DNA of 64,000 bases from Verrucomicrobiota bacterium (GCA_038744685.1 JBCDMB010000001.1:124001-188000), one strand, 5' to 3'; shown: positions 36,672 through 46,635, counted from the first letter of the stretch. Made by a program: numbers and translations. Notes: a model not told the origin generated them from the letters alone.

Positions 36672-37085
36672 GTGTCGGTCTCCCACCATTCCCTGTCTGT
36701 CGAGACGAGAGGGAAGGGACTCTACGAGATCACAAGTCTCGTTCGAGAGGCAATTGGATCGGGAACGATTTCAAACGGCTTAGTAGCCGTCTTCTGCAGA
36801 CACACGAGTTGCAGCTTGGTCATCATGGAAAACGCTGACCCTACTGCTGCCGATGATCTGGAACGATATCTTGATGAGCTGGTCCCGGATGGAACAGGAT
36901 ACCAACACACAGCCGAGGGACCGGACGACATGCCCAGCCACATCAAGATGGCTCTCACCCGGACGACGGAGACGGTTCCCCTCGTTGACGGGAGGCTGGC
37001 CCTCGGAACGTGGCAGGGGATCTTTCTCTGGGAACACCGATCCCACCCGCATCGCCGCTCTTTGGTGGTGAGTGTGTCGGGTTAG
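36672..37085 (+). CDS. YjbQ/UPF0047 family protein
   Basis: A 137-residue protein from GTG 36672, 18 bp after rpmB. The family motif FCRHTSCSLVIMENADP, the AEGPDDMPSHIKMAL segment and the C-terminal LGTWQGIFLWEHRSHPHRR are conserved. Homologues rescue thiamine-phosphate synthase mutants in E. coli and are annotated as a secondary enzyme of that type; the native role is unsettled. The conserved His and Asp residues would bind a metal. Confidence 0.93.
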   Translation: MSVSHHSLSVETRGKGLYEITSLVREAIGSGTISNGLVAVFCRHTSCSLVIMENADPTAADDLERYLDELVPDGTGYQHTAEGPDDMPSHIKMALTRTTETVPLVDGRLALGTWQGIFLWEHRSHPHRRSLVVSVSG

Positions 37086-37170
37086 ACTGTTTGCTTGCGT
37101 TGGTGGAAGCGGATGGGTTTAGGTCTGTGGTTTCGTTCATGCGAATCCACTTCATAGCAAGACTTCACCG

Positions 37171-38430
37171 ATGAGTGGCGTTGTCGTTACAGGCCTGGGA
37201 ATCATCTCGAGTATTGGGAACAACCTTAAGGAAGCTCTCGACTCGCTGACCGAACTCAAATCGGGGATCGAGCTATACGAGGGCTTCGCAGACCCAAAGA
37301 TACCGGTCCACGTTCTTGGAACGATCAAGGGCTTTGAAACCGATTCTATGGATCAGGAGGACTGGGGATTTCCGGAGCGCTACAAAATCAACCGTTCCTT
37401 TCTTCGTAGTCTTTCACCGCACGTTCTGTACGGATTCTGTGCGCTGACTGACGCCCTTGCCGATGCGGGCCTCGACCCAGAGGAAATATCGGATCCCGAG
37501 ACCGGGATGTTTACAGCGTCGGCAGGTTCTACTTCCTCACTGGTTCATCATGTGAATCACTTGAGACAATACGGTGCGGAGCGATCCCAGCCGAAAGCCA
37601 TCGTCGCCTCGATCGCGGGGACGCTCAATTTTAATCTAGCGAGCTATTTTCACATTCGAGGGGCTACCTGTGGTTATGTATCCGCCTGTGCCTCTTCTGG
37701 GCATGCCTTGGGAGCTGCTTTCGAGGAAATCGCTTCCGGCCGGCAGAATCGGATGATTGTCGTGGGAGCGGAAGACGGGAACACCGAGTGTATCCTTCCT
37801 TTTGCTGCGATGCGCGCTCTCTCTTTGAATTGCGATCCCAAGAAGGCTTCCCGCCCGTTTGACCGGGATCATGACGGTTTCGTCGGAACCGGAGGCGGGG
37901 TTGCGATGATCCTGGAATCGGAGGAGTTGGCGCAGAGTCGGAACGCTTCTGTTTATGCGAGGCTGGGGGGCTACGGCCAAGCATCCGATGGTTTTAGCGC
38001 GGTCCTCCCCCAGCCAGAAGGCGATGGACTCAGACGGGCAATGGAACTTGGGCTAAAGCGAGCTGGGCTTACCCCGGCAGATATTGACTACGTGAACGCG
38101 CACGCTCCCTCGACGCCGATGGGTGACGTGGCTGAAATCAAGGCCCTTCACAAAGTGTTTACGGAAACCGGTTGTTCCCCAGCAGTGAGTAGTACGAAAG
38201 CCCTCACCGGTCACGCTTTGTCAATGGCGAGCATTTTGGAAGCGGTGCTCTCGGTTCTTGCCCTGAAAGAAGGAGTGATTCCAGGATCGGCCAATTTTGA
38301 AAATCCCGAAGCGGGGGCAGAAGACCTCAACATACCAAAGGTCTCCGAGAAACGATCGTTTGATCGGCTGATTAGCAACAGCAGTGGATTCGGAGGAGCT
38401 AACGTGAGCCTTGTTTTTGAGAGGGTTTGA
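37171..38430 (+). CDS. Beta-ketoacyl synthase (KAS I/II, FabF-like)
   Basis: A 419-residue condensing enzyme. The nucleophile Cys is in YVSACASSGHALG, the first His in NAHAPSTPMGD (usually NAHGTSTP), and the second His in KALTGHALSMASILEAV; so the triad is complete. It is a plausible second, specialised synthase, as it starts a same-strand cluster with an SDR, a glycosyltransferase and an ABC exporter, not the usual acpP-fabF pair. It could equally be the main FabF. No acyl carrier protein is seen nearby. Confidence 0.9.
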   Translation: MSGVVVTGLGIISSIGNNLKEALDSLTELKSGIELYEGFADPKIPVHVLGTIKGFETDSMDQEDWGFPERYKINRSFLRSLSPHVLYGFCALTDALADAGLDPEEISDPETGMFTASAGSTSSLVHHVNHLRQYGAERSQPKAIVASIAGTLNFNLASYFHIRGATCGYVSACASSGHALGAAFEEIASGRQNRMIVVGAEDGNTECILPFAAMRALSLNCDPKKASRPFDRDHDGFVGTGGGVAMILESEELAQSRNASVYARLGGYGQASDGFSAVLPQPEGDGLRRAMELGLKRAGLTPADIDYVNAHAPSTPMGDVAEIKALHKVFTETGCSPAVSSTKALTGHALSMASILEAVLSVLALKEGVIPGSANFENPEAGAEDLNIPKVSEKRSFDRLISNSSGFGGANVSLVFERV

Positions 38431-38549
38431 CCCTTGGTTACTGGTTTCGGACTGCTGAACAATCGGAACCCTGCGTATTTGGAAGTTCAGCGTTCGCCCT
38501 TTGCTCTCTATCCCTTCAATGCAATAAATTAGGACAGGTCTGGCTGAAC

Positions 38550-39368
38550 TTGAATTCCTTTTCCCAGAGATTTCCGGCCGCTTTTGTTACCGGAGCCAGT
38601 TCCGGTCTGGGACTTGTCATTGCAAAATCCCTACAAGCCGAAGGGGTGGAGGTGTGGGCCGGAAGCCGATCTGCGAAACGCATTGTCGATACCGGTTTGC
38701 CGTTTCGACCGGTTGAGCTGGATCTTGCGGACGGAGAGGCGGTGAGGCAGTTTATCCAGGCACCTCCTTGGACGGACTGGCCGACTTTGCTCGTGAATAA
38801 CGCTGGTTACGGAGAATTTTCTTCAATCAAAGGAGTGACCGGGGAGTCGCTCAGCAAACAAGTAACCGCGATGTTGACCAGCGCCGCAGATCTAGCTCGT
38901 GCTTTTCTTTCCGCAGGGGTTCACCATGAATTGGGAACGGGGGTCGTAAATGTGTCGTCTCTTGCGGTCGAGTTTCCTCTCCCTTTTCTTCATGGCTACA
39001 ATGCGGTTAAGGCGGGATTGTCCGGGTTTTCGCGTTCTCTTGCGATTGAGTTCCCCGGTGGAGGGAATCGGGCATTCGTCTTGGACTTGCGTCCGGGGGA
39101 CTATCGGACCGGGTTCAACGAGGCGATTCATCGGAAGGAGTCGTCTGACGACTTGGCGCAAGTTTGGGCTGCGCTGGAGAAGCATTTGCAGCAGGGGGCT
39201 GATCCCGAAGCGATTTGGCCACCGCTTCGAAGTGCTTTGCTGGCAGGCAACTCTGGAACGGTTCGCGTGGGAACGTTTTTTCAGGCAAAGTTTGCCCCGT
39301 TCATGGCGAAGATCTTACCGGAAAGGTGGATGAGCTTTTTTCAAAAGCGCTACTACAATATCCGGTGA
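38550..39368 (+). CDS. Short-chain dehydrogenase/reductase
   Basis: A 272-residue SDR from a TTG at 38550, preceded by AGGACAGG; the frame extends further upstream but without family similarity. The cofactor motif is VTGASSGLGLVIAKSL, the NNAG motif VNNAGYGEFSS, and the catalytic Tyr/Lys YNAVKAGLSGFSRSLA. It is followed 6 bp downstream by a glycosyltransferase. With the ketosynthase before it, it could reduce a ketoacyl intermediate (inference), but SDR substrates are not predictable by eye. Confidence 0.88.
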   Translation: MNSFSQRFPAAFVTGASSGLGLVIAKSLQAEGVEVWAGSRSAKRIVDTGLPFRPVELDLADGEAVRQFIQAPPWTDWPTLLVNNAGYGEFSSIKGVTGESLSKQVTAMLTSAADLARAFLSAGVHHELGTGVVNVSSLAVEFPLPFLHGYNAVKAGLSGFSRSLAIEFPGGGNRAFVLDLRPGDYRTGFNEAIHRKESSDDLAQVWAALEKHLQQGADPEAIWPPLRSALLAGNSGTVRVGTFFQAKFAPFMAKILPERWMSFFQKRYYNIR

Positions 39369-39374
39369 CTAGCG

Positions 39375-40484
39375 GTGAGAATTCTAGCGCTTCAAGACTA
39401 TTTGCGGGTCGGGGGAACGGAGACCCAGTTTTTGGATTTAACCCGTAGGTGGTCGCGAATGGGAAATGAGGTCTGTCGAATCGTGTTTCGACGTGGAGGA
39501 CCGTTGGGCGGCGGTTTGAAAGAAGACGAGGTGCCTGTCCAGCATTTGCAATCCATTCGTTCTCCACTGAACTGGTGGGCACCCGGATTGGAACGAGCGA
39601 TCAGCCAGTTTCGTCCCGATCATATGATTGCCTTTGGCCGAAATGGGAACTCTGCTTTAGCGGCGTTGTTGAGGAAACGCGGTGGAGGTGGCGTTGTTGC
39701 GACTGTGAGAACGGGGCGGAAGCTTCCGGGCAGGTATTTACGCACGGTTCGCGCTTCTGAGCGCGTGGTTTGCAATAGTCGTTTTGCTGCCGGGCTGCTG
39801 GAACCGCTCGGAATCGATGGCTCGCGGATCTCTGTGGTGGAGAACGGGTGTCGGTTTGCAGAAAGATCGCTACCTGACCGTGAAGGCTCGCGTTACGCTC
39901 TTGGGGTGGAAGAGGATGAATTGGTGATTCTGAGTCTCGGTTCGTTTGTTCCTGGTAAGCGTCAACACAGACTCCTCTCGATTTGGAAACAGCTTTCGGA
40001 GCAGGTTCGCAGTCATGCTCGGCTTTGGTTTGTAGGCAATGGAGCCACTCGAAGAGAAGTTCAGCGCGATGCGGGTCGATTGCTGGATTCAGCAAGGGTT
40101 TCTTTTTGGGGGAACCGAGCTGATGTGGATCGATTTTTGGCCGCCGCGGACGTTCTAGTTTCTGTTTCTCAAGAAGAGTCGTCCCCCAATGCGATTGTCG
40201 AGGCTCTCTGTGCGGGAGTCCCGGTGGGAGCTCTGCGCTGTGCGGGGGTCGAAGAGCTAATTGGAGATGAGACTGGCGGAGCCGTTTTTTCTGACTCGGA
40301 AGAGGGCGAACTTCAACTAAGGGATTGGCTTTGTGGATTTGAGCGGAGTCCAGCGATTGTCGAACGGGCCCGATCATTTCGGAAATTGGCAGCCGAACGG
40401 TTTGACCCTGACAAGCGTGCCGAGGATTACTTATCGCTGATGCGGGGCATGAGTTCGTGGGAAAGTGGAGGTTTATCGCGATGA
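39375..40484 (+). CDS. Glycosyltransferase family 4 protein
   Basis: A 369-residue retaining GT-B glycosyltransferase, starting at GTG 39375 with RILALQDYLRVGGTETQFLD. The C-terminal donor-binding half has LSLGSFVPGKRQHRLL and SVSQEESSPNAIVEALCAGV, the E-x7-E motif of GT4. Such enzymes transfer a nucleotide-activated sugar to a lipid or glycan. Its stop overlaps the ABC exporter's start (ATGA), suggesting that the glycosylated product is exported by it. Confidence 0.9.
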   Translation: MRILALQDYLRVGGTETQFLDLTRRWSRMGNEVCRIVFRRGGPLGGGLKEDEVPVQHLQSIRSPLNWWAPGLERAISQFRPDHMIAFGRNGNSALAALLRKRGGGGVVATVRTGRKLPGRYLRTVRASERVVCNSRFAAGLLEPLGIDGSRISVVENGCRFAERSLPDREGSRYALGVEEDELVILSLGSFVPGKRQHRLLSIWKQLSEQVRSHARLWFVGNGATRREVQRDAGRLLDSARVSFWGNRADVDRFLAAADVLVSVSQEESSPNAIVEALCAGVPVGALRCAGVEELIGDETGGAVFSDSEEGELQLRDWLCGFERSPAIVERARSFRKLAAERFDPDKRAEDYLSLMRGMSSWESGGLSR

Positions 40485-42178
40485 TGGAGGTGTGTGACGT
40501 TTCGGTGGGTTCGAGCACCAACCGTGTGATTGATGGCGTATCGCTCCGGTTTCGTCCTCGGGCGATGAACGCGGTGATTGGTCCTTCCGGCTGTGGGAAG
40601 ACGACATTGGTTCGCTCGGCAGTGGGTTCGAGTGCGTTGGAGGTGGACGGCAAATTCCTTCTGGATGGAAGGGAGCTAAAGGACAATGAGGACCGAGTGG
40701 GACGAGTAGGGTATGTTCCGCAGTTTTGCGTAGCCCACGAAGACCTTTCGGTGGAAGAGTCAATTACCTACAGTCTTCGCCTTCTCGACGTGAGACCCCA
40801 GGAGATGACCAGACGCGTCGATGAATTGCTTTCTCAAACCGGATTGACAGGTCTTCGAAGCCAGATGGTCGGTCGGTTGAGTGGAGGGCAGCTGCGAAGG
40901 ATGGCTTTAGCGCTCGAACTGGTTGCGGACCCTGAACTGCTCTTTTGTGATGAGGTAACTGCTGGTCTGGATCCTGAGTCCGAGGAGGGAATTCTGGATT
41001 TGATTCGTTCTCTGGTGGATCGGCAGGGGAAGACAGTCGTGAATGTGATTCACAATCTTCATCACCTCGAACGGTTCGATTGGATTGTGGTCCTCAAGAA
41101 GGGACAAAAGATCTTTGAGGGCGATTATGCCTCTTTTCTCCAGTGGTTCCAGTTGGAAGATCCGGTGCGCCTGTTTCGACTGATCAACGAAGAGGGCTCT
41201 GAGGACGATTGGAGACGCCGCTGGGCCGATCAGGAAGAAACGGTTCAAAACCCTTCTCCTCCGATTGTGGATATGGAATCAGAAGATGGGTCAGGTGGGG
41301 TAGCAAGGGGACGTCCGAGGCCCGCTGGATTCGCTCGCCAAGCGAGCACCCTCCTGAATCGTCGCTTACGGCTTTTCTTCCGCGATCGTGGAGTCCTCTT
41401 GCTGACTGCAGCGATCACCATTGGTTTTCCGCTCCTCGTCGTGATTTTTGCTTTGGACGGAATCCCGCAGTTGTCGCGGCTTTCACTGGACTCGACGCTG
41501 GGCGCTTTAGCTCAGATTGAGAGTAAGATGGCATTCGCGAAAGAAGCCGCCGAACTAGGCTCACTCGTGAGTAGTCTGATTCTTTTCCAAGTGGTCTTGC
41601 TTACTCTAACCGGTGGGAACAACGGAGCCCGCGAGATCGCGCCGGAAGCGGATCTCTTTTTTCAGGAATCACTTCGGGGGCTGAAGCCAGGTCCCTATTG
41701 TTTAGAGAAAATTCTCTTCTCTGGATCGATCGCGGTGCTCCAAGGCGTCGCGATGACCATTATCGTAAAGTCTGTTGTGCACTTTCCGGGCAGTTGGTGG
41801 GTGCAGATGACCACTTTGACCCTCGTATCTCTCTGCCTCACATGGTTGGCCCTCGGGTTTTCAGCCTGGATGAAATCAGGTGAAAAGGCGTCTCTGCTCG
41901 CCATCTATATTGTTGGCTTCCAACTTCCTCTCTCAGGAGTGGTTATTTCCCTTCCCGAACCATTTATCGACATTGTTCGATTGGTGATCACTACGTATTG
42001 GGGTTGGGCTGCTTTTCTGGGTTCTTTCCGGGAAACCGGACTTTACGACGCAGCAGTGATTGTGAGTGAAGAAACGGTTCCAGCTGTAGGACTGAGTATT
42101 ATGGTTCTGGCGATCCAAGCGCTATCGGCAATCGTCCTTGTTTTGTCGGGGGTGGCACATCGGAGAAATTCGAGCTGA
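40481..42178 (+). CDS. ABCG-type exporter half-transporter (ATPase N-terminal, permease C-terminal)
   Basis: A 565-residue fused ABC transporter. The ATPase has IGPSGCGKTTLVRS (Walker A), [15 protein letters not shown] (signature) and LLFCDEVTAGLDPESE (Walker B). After residue about 285 an ABC-2 type membrane domain follows, with six segments such as GVLLLTAAITIGFPLLVVIF and VSLCLTWLALGFSAWM. ATPase-before-membrane order is that of ABCG exporters for lipids and glycolipids. It starts ATGATGGAG, overlapping the glycosyltransferase stop by 4 bp. It must dimerise to function. Confidence 0.92.
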   Translation: MMEVCDVSVGSSTNRVIDGVSLRFRPRAMNAVIGPSGCGKTTLVRSAVGSSALEVDGKFLLDGRELKDNEDRVGRVGYVPQFCVAHEDLSVEESITYSLRLLDVRPQEMTRRVDELLSQTGLTGLRSQMVGRLSGGQLRRMALALELVADPELLFCDEVTAGLDPESEEGILDLIRSLVDRQGKTVVNVIHNLHHLERFDWIVVLKKGQKIFEGDYASFLQWFQLEDPVRLFRLINEEGSEDDWRRRWADQEETVQNPSPPIVDMESEDGSGGVARGRPRPAGFARQASTLLNRRLRLFFRDRGVLLLTAAITIGFPLLVVIFALDGIPQLSRLSLDSTLGALAQIESKMAFAKEAAELGSLVSSLILFQVVLLTLTGGNNGAREIAPEADLFFQESLRGLKPGPYCLEKILFSGSIAVLQGVAMTIIVKSVVHFPGSWWVQMTTLTLVSLCLTWLALGFSAWMKSGEKASLLAIYIVGFQLPLSGVVISLPEPFIDIVRLVITTYWGWAAFLGSFRETGLYDAAVIVSEETVPAVGLSIMVLAIQALSAIVLVLSGVAHRRNSS

Positions 42179-42296
42179 GAACTACGGTACTGTTCTAGCG
42201 CTAGATATCGACTGCCGGGCGATCTCCCGTCTTTCTCGGTAAACGGAATTTGTCTGGAGTTTCGCACGCTCCTATGCGAGCCTATACAGGATACGG

Positions 42297-42668
42297 ATGA
42301 AGTCTGTCTTTGGTTACGTCTTGCTTTTTGCCCTTCTGATTGCCCTTGGGCTCGCTGGTTCTTGGTGGTTTCAGAACCGGGATAAAAGGGGATATCCTGA
42401 ACCCCTTCCCGTCGTTGCATTCATGGAGAGGCCGTTGCAATTTTCGGGGAATCGATACCACTTAAACGCCGCAGTGGTGAATATTCTAGCTTCTGAAGAT
42501 CGTCTGGGTCGTATTGTTTTGGTGGAATCGTCAACAAACGGGTCTCCTCTACCGCTTTTCATTCCGAGCACGGTAGAGGTAAACCTCGGGTTTCAGCAGA
42601 GATATCGGTTCAATATTTCGGTGGAAAGTGGCGGTCTTCTTTTTGTTCATGGAATGAGTAAAATCTGA
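42297..42668 (+). CDS. Unknown membrane-anchored small protein
   Basis: A 123-residue protein: one N-terminal transmembrane helix (FGYVLLFALLIALGLAGSWW) and an outside beta-rich segment (QFSGNRYHLNAAVVNILA and LGFQQRYRFNISVESGG). No known family. It is followed 11 bp later by the large TPR-like protein, which carries a strong ribosome-binding site (GAGGAGG), so the two are translated together. They may be accessory parts of the exporter cluster. Confidence 0.7.
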   Translation: MKSVFGYVLLFALLIALGLAGSWWFQNRDKRGYPEPLPVVAFMERPLQFSGNRYHLNAAVVNILASEDRLGRIVLVESSTNGSPLPLFIPSTVEVNLGFQQRYRFNISVESGGLLFVHGMSKI

Positions 42669-42679
42669 GGAGGTTTTCT

Positions 42680-44608
42680 ATGGTTCGCTTGGCACTGTTT
42701 TCTCTTTTGTCGTATGGACTTGTCTCTCCCCTTGTGGGACAGGAGGAGAGCTCAGCGCCGCAGCCGACGCCCGCGGCCACATCGGCCCCCGTGGCTCCCG
42801 GTGCCGGTTCCTATGAAAGCGACACCCTCGTTGCGCTCGTCGACCGAGTTTTTAATGTGGAGTCCGATTCGATCGATCCGGAGGAGGGAACACTCAATTG
42901 GAAGGGTCGGTCATTTCAGTTGGGTCAGGGTCGGATCATGCGGGCACGGTTTGTTCGCTACCTGAACACGCCGGTGAACTCGATGGATTCTCGCCTGTAT
43001 CTCTCTTTAATGGATCAGATCCGAGGTCGGCTCTCGATGCTCAACAAAGCGAACGGTCCCGAGGATGAAGAGGATCCCTGGCGTTCCGTCATCTCTTCCT
43101 GGAAGCTACTTTTCCAGGCAAGCGACCACGAGGTGGACGGTCAGAACTCATTGGTGATTGCTAATCTGGTCTACGATAACTGGCGGGACCGAGAGCTCTT
43201 TATTGACCAGCAGTTTCAGGAAGAATTGGAGAACGACGAACGGGATCGTTTAGAGAACAGTGTTTTGGTTGAGACCGAACGGGAAGAGCGTCGCCGGATT
43301 AACAACCTTCAAGAGTTGGAGAATCTAGGGGAGGCCAACGTTCCGGCGCCGTCGCTGGACGGAAGCGGAGCGACTGTTCTTGCGCAGGCTATGAAACGGC
43401 TGACTGAGCAGGAGGCATTGCTTGCGGCTCAAGGATTTAAGCTTCAGGAGATTGGCTTGAAAGCGCGCTTGAAGATGCAAAGCCAAATTGTTTCGTTCCT
43501 CGCGCAGAGGCGTTTCCAACATGCATTGATCCTTTCGTCGTTTTACCGGACGCTGTTTAAGAGCACTGCCCAAGATCTGGAGGTAGGGGGTGAACAACTC
43601 GTTGCTTACCTTCCTGAATTGGAGATGATCCCCACGGTCGACAGTCTCGAGTTTGTTGCGATCCAAGCGATCGATGACGTGCGCACAGGGATGAGGTCCG
43701 TAGAAAACGCCTACGAACAGGGCCAAATGATCTCTGCTTTGGAACGATTGCAAGAGACTTTCTTCCTAGGTGAATACTCTTTGGAGGTTGTGCTTTTTCC
43801 GGAGGAAAAGAAACGTGTGCTTCGTGAGCTTTATTTCGACTTGGATGAGGCCCGCCGATTGGTAGAGCTGAAGGATTTCCAGGCACTGGAAGAACTGATC
43901 CAATCCATTTCTGCGATAGCTGCCGATTTCCCTGATCGCGAGGCCATGGCTGCGATCAATGTAGCGAAACAGGGAAGTCGCCTAAAGCTTCTGGCGGCGC
44001 GTGGCGCCATGATCCGGGGCGACGTGGATCAGGCAGAGACGCTGATCGGAGAAGCTTTTGAAGTTTGGCCGCTGAATCCGGAGATCGAGACATTTTTGAC
44101 AGACTCCGTTACCGGAGCTGACTTCATCTCAGATTTCGACCTCGATTTTTCTGCAGGCGATTACCGCCGCATTTTTGAGCGTAGGGAAGAGTATCTCGCA
44201 GCTTTGAGCGGTGATAGCTATCGGGGAGAGCAGCTGAGAGAGGCTCTTGAGGCTGTGCAAACAATCGATTACGGAGTACGTGCAGCGGAAGAGCGGCGTG
44301 GGCGAGGAGAGGCTTTTGCTGCCTGGGAGTTGCTAAAAGAAATTGAAACGGTAGCAGGGGATGACCGTCGATACCACAGCATGCTTTCCTCAGTGGTCCC
44401 GACAATTGCCGAGTTCGTTAGCGAAGTGGATGAAGCAGAACGGCTTGAAGCGGAAGGAAATTACGCTGCTGCATTAACGAAGTTTGCGGCTGCGAGTGAG
44501 TATTTTCCGGCGAGTCAGGTGGTCAGTCGCGGTGTGGAGCGCTTGGCAAACCGCATGCTCGAACAGGCGAGACAAATTGTCGAGCTGGACGACCCTGCCC
44601 AATCGTAG
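42680..44608 (+). CDS. Large secreted helical repeat protein, unknown
   Basis: A 642-residue protein with a signal peptide (MVRLALFSLLSYGLVSPLVG) and a Pro/Ala/Ser-rich linker (about 23-45). The rest is mostly alpha-helical, with Glu/Arg-rich coiled-coil stretches (about 170-210) and TPR-like pairs in the C-terminal third, such as AARGAMIRGDVDQAETLIG and AERLEAEGNYAAALTKFAAA. No enzyme motif. A scaffold or chaperone in the periplasm for the neighbouring exporter is a guess from position. Confidence 0.75.
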   Translation: MVRLALFSLLSYGLVSPLVGQEESSAPQPTPAATSAPVAPGAGSYESDTLVALVDRVFNVESDSIDPEEGTLNWKGRSFQLGQGRIMRARFVRYLNTPVNSMDSRLYLSLMDQIRGRLSMLNKANGPEDEEDPWRSVISSWKLLFQASDHEVDGQNSLVIANLVYDNWRDRELFIDQQFQEELENDERDRLENSVLVETEREERRRINNLQELENLGEANVPAPSLDGSGATVLAQAMKRLTEQEALLAAQGFKLQEIGLKARLKMQSQIVSFLAQRRFQHALILSSFYRTLFKSTAQDLEVGGEQLVAYLPELEMIPTVDSLEFVAIQAIDDVRTGMRSVENAYEQGQMISALERLQETFFLGEYSLEVVLFPEEKKRVLRELYFDLDEARRLVELKDFQALEELIQSISAIAADFPDREAMAAINVAKQGSRLKLLAARGAMIRGDVDQAETLIGEAFEVWPLNPEIETFLTDSVTGADFISDFDLDFSAGDYRRIFERREEYLAALSGDSYRGEQLREALEAVQTIDYGVRAAEERRGRGEAFAAWELLKEIETVAGDDRRYHSMLSSVVPTIAEFVSEVDEAERLEAEGNYAAALTKFAAASEYFPASQVVSRGVERLANRMLEQARQIVELDDPAQS

Positions 44609-44621
44609 GCCGTTGGCCAGA

Positions 44622-46478
44622 CTACCGCTCGAGCAAGGCACTAAGTACCTCGTTCATCCCTTTGACTACTTTGCTGGAGTCGTCCTCGAGGCCTGCGCTT
44701 AGCCGAGCCCCCGCAAACAGTTGCTCGGCGATTAAGCCAGCCAAGTTCTCATCATCCGAGCGAAGGCTTGCGACTTTTTTAACAAGAGTATGCTGCGGGT
44801 TGAGCTCGAATCGGACGGGTGTCTCGGGAAGCTCGGGTCCGTCCTGATTCATTGCTTTCATCACCCGGCGCATGTTGGCGCTCATTGCGCTATCGGCGTT
44901 TAGAACAACGGCGGGACTGTCGGTCAACCGCTTGCTCATAACGACGTCACTGACCTGATCTCCCAATTTCTCCTTCACCCACTTGCTCAACGCTTCGCCT
45001 TCTTCTCGGTCGAGCGCTTCGGTCTGCTCTTCCGGGCTGTCGGGCAGTTCGATGTCTTCGCGGTCAGCCGAGACCAGCTTTTTCCCGTCAAACTCGGCCA
45101 AGTGGGACATGACGAACTCGTCAATCGGATCGGTAACAAAGAGGACTTCGATACCTCTCGATACAAACGCTTCCAGGTAGGGACCCGATTCGATACCCGA
45201 ACGTCCAGAGCCGAAGAGGTAGTAGATCTCTTTTTGGTCTTCCCCCATTCGACTCACATAATCCGCAAATCCCGTTTGCTTACTTGAGTCGGTGAGTGAG
45301 GATTCGTAACGAAGAAGCTTGGAGAGATCCTCGCGATGGCTCGCGTCGGATACGACACCTTCCTTCAAGTATTGGCTGAAGTTGGCGTAAAAGTCCTTGA
45401 AGGCGTCTGGGTCCTTCTTGTCTTTTTCCCCGAGTAGTTTGAGGAAGCGGCGGGTTAAAACCTTGCTCAGTTTCCGGATCACCGAGCTGTCTTGCATGGA
45501 TTCACGGGAGATATTGAGAGGGAGATCCGCGCTGTCGACAACTCCGCGCACAAAGCGCATCCACTCCGGAAGGAGGCCCTCTGGGTTGCGATCAATCAGG
45601 ACCTTTCGGCAGTAGAGAGATACACCCGGCTCCATGCGTCCGAAGCCGAATTGTTCCATGTTCTGCTGGGGGGCAAAAAGGAGTGAGTGGATTTCCAGTG
45701 GAGCGTCTGCTGTGAAGTGGAGCCAGAACCTCGGTTCATCGAACGCATGAGCCTGAAATTTGTAGAAGTCTTTGTACTCTTCCTCGGTGATCTCAGAGGC
45801 ACTCTTCAGCCAAAGAGCTCCAACTGTGTTGATCTTGTCGCCGTTTAGGTTGAGGGGGAAGGGAACAAAAGCAGAGTAGTTCTCCAGAACCCCTTTAACG
45901 CGGTCTGCTTTCGCGAACTCCTTGTGGTCGTCTTTCAGGTAAATGACGATCTTGGCACCACGACGCTGGCCTTCCGACTCTTCGATTTCGTAGGTCCCGG
46001 AACCATCACTGGTCCAGCAGTATCCCTGCGAGTCGGGCTTCCAGGAGTGGGTGTAGAACTTCACTTCCTTCGCAACCATGAAGACGCTGTAGAAACCGAC
46101 CCCGAACTGGCCGATCAGGTTTTCGTTCTTGGAACCACCTTCCTGCAAGGCTTTGAGAAATGTTTTCGAGCCGGAATGCGCGATCGTCCCAAGATTTTCA
46201 ACAAGCTCTTCGCGATCCATTCCCAATCCAAAGTCCTGGAAGGTAATCGTTCCCGCCTGATCGTCAGTCGATACGTTGATTTCCGACTCGAGGCCGTCGT
46301 CAAACACGTTCTTTTCGGTGAGCTGCAGGTGTCTCAATTTTTCAAGGGCGTCCGAGGCATTTGAGACCAGCTCACGAATAAAGATTTCACGGTCCGTGTA
46401 GAGAGAGTGGACCACGATATCAAGGAGTTGCTTGACCTCAGCTTGGAATTCACGGGTTTCGGGTTTTGCTTCGCTCAT
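44622..46478 (-). CDS. htpG: Chaperone protein HtpG (Hsp90)
   Basis: A 618-residue Hsp90. Start ATG 46478 gives MSEAKPETREFQAEVKQLLD; the frame extends upstream but this is the family start. The ATP-binding Bergerat fold has IRELVSNASDALEKLR, DFGLGMDREEL and GQFGVGFYSVFMV. The middle and C-terminal dimer domains follow. Between deoC and htpG an inverted repeat at 46554-46577 could be regulatory; no CIRCE element was found. Confidence 0.97.
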   Translation of the reverse strand: MSEAKPETREFQAEVKQLLDIVVHSLYTDREIFIRELVSNASDALEKLRHLQLTEKNVFDDGLESEINVSTDDQAGTITFQDFGLGMDREELVENLGTIAHSGSKTFLKALQEGGSKNENLIGQFGVGFYSVFMVAKEVKFYTHSWKPDSQGYCWTSDGSGTYEIEESEGQRRGAKIVIYLKDDHKEFAKADRVKGVLENYSAFVPFPLNLNGDKINTVGALWLKSASEITEEEYKDFYKFQAHAFDEPRFWLHFTADAPLEIHSLLFAPQQNMEQFGFGRMEPGVSLYCRKVLIDRNPEGLLPEWMRFVRGVVDSADLPLNISRESMQDSSVIRKLSKVLTRRFLKLLGEKDKKDPDAFKDFYANFSQYLKEGVVSDASHREDLSKLLRYESSLTDSSKQTGFADYVSRMGEDQKEIYYLFGSGRSGIESGPYLEAFVSRGIEVLFVTDPIDEFVMSHLAEFDGKKLVSADREDIELPDSPEEQTEALDREEGEALSKWVKEKLGDQVSDVVMSKRLTDSPAVVLNADSAMSANMRRVMKAMNQDGPELPETPVRFELNPQHTLVKKVASLRSDDENLAGLIAEQLFAGARLSAGLEDDSSKVVKGMNEVLSALLER

Positions 46479-46553
46479 GTTTTGCGGGACTGGGTTGGGA
46501 TTTCTCTGGTTTTGGAAAAAACTTTCTGGAAGAACGGAAATTTCCCAGACACT

Positions 46554-46577
46554 CAACCAAAATTTGTAGTTTGGTTG
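46554..46577. promoter_or_regulatory. Inverted repeat upstream of htpG
   Basis: CAACCAAA (46554-46561) and TTTGGTTG (46570-46577) are perfect 8-bp arms with an 8-bp spacer, about 75 bp upstream of the htpG start. With no U-run after it on the minus strand, it is more likely a regulator site than the terminator of deoC. Confidence 0.4.
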
Positions 46578-46635
46578 AAGAATTTCAATAGGGTTTACCG
46601 TGGGAAAACGGATGCCAATTTGAGATTTTCAGGGA

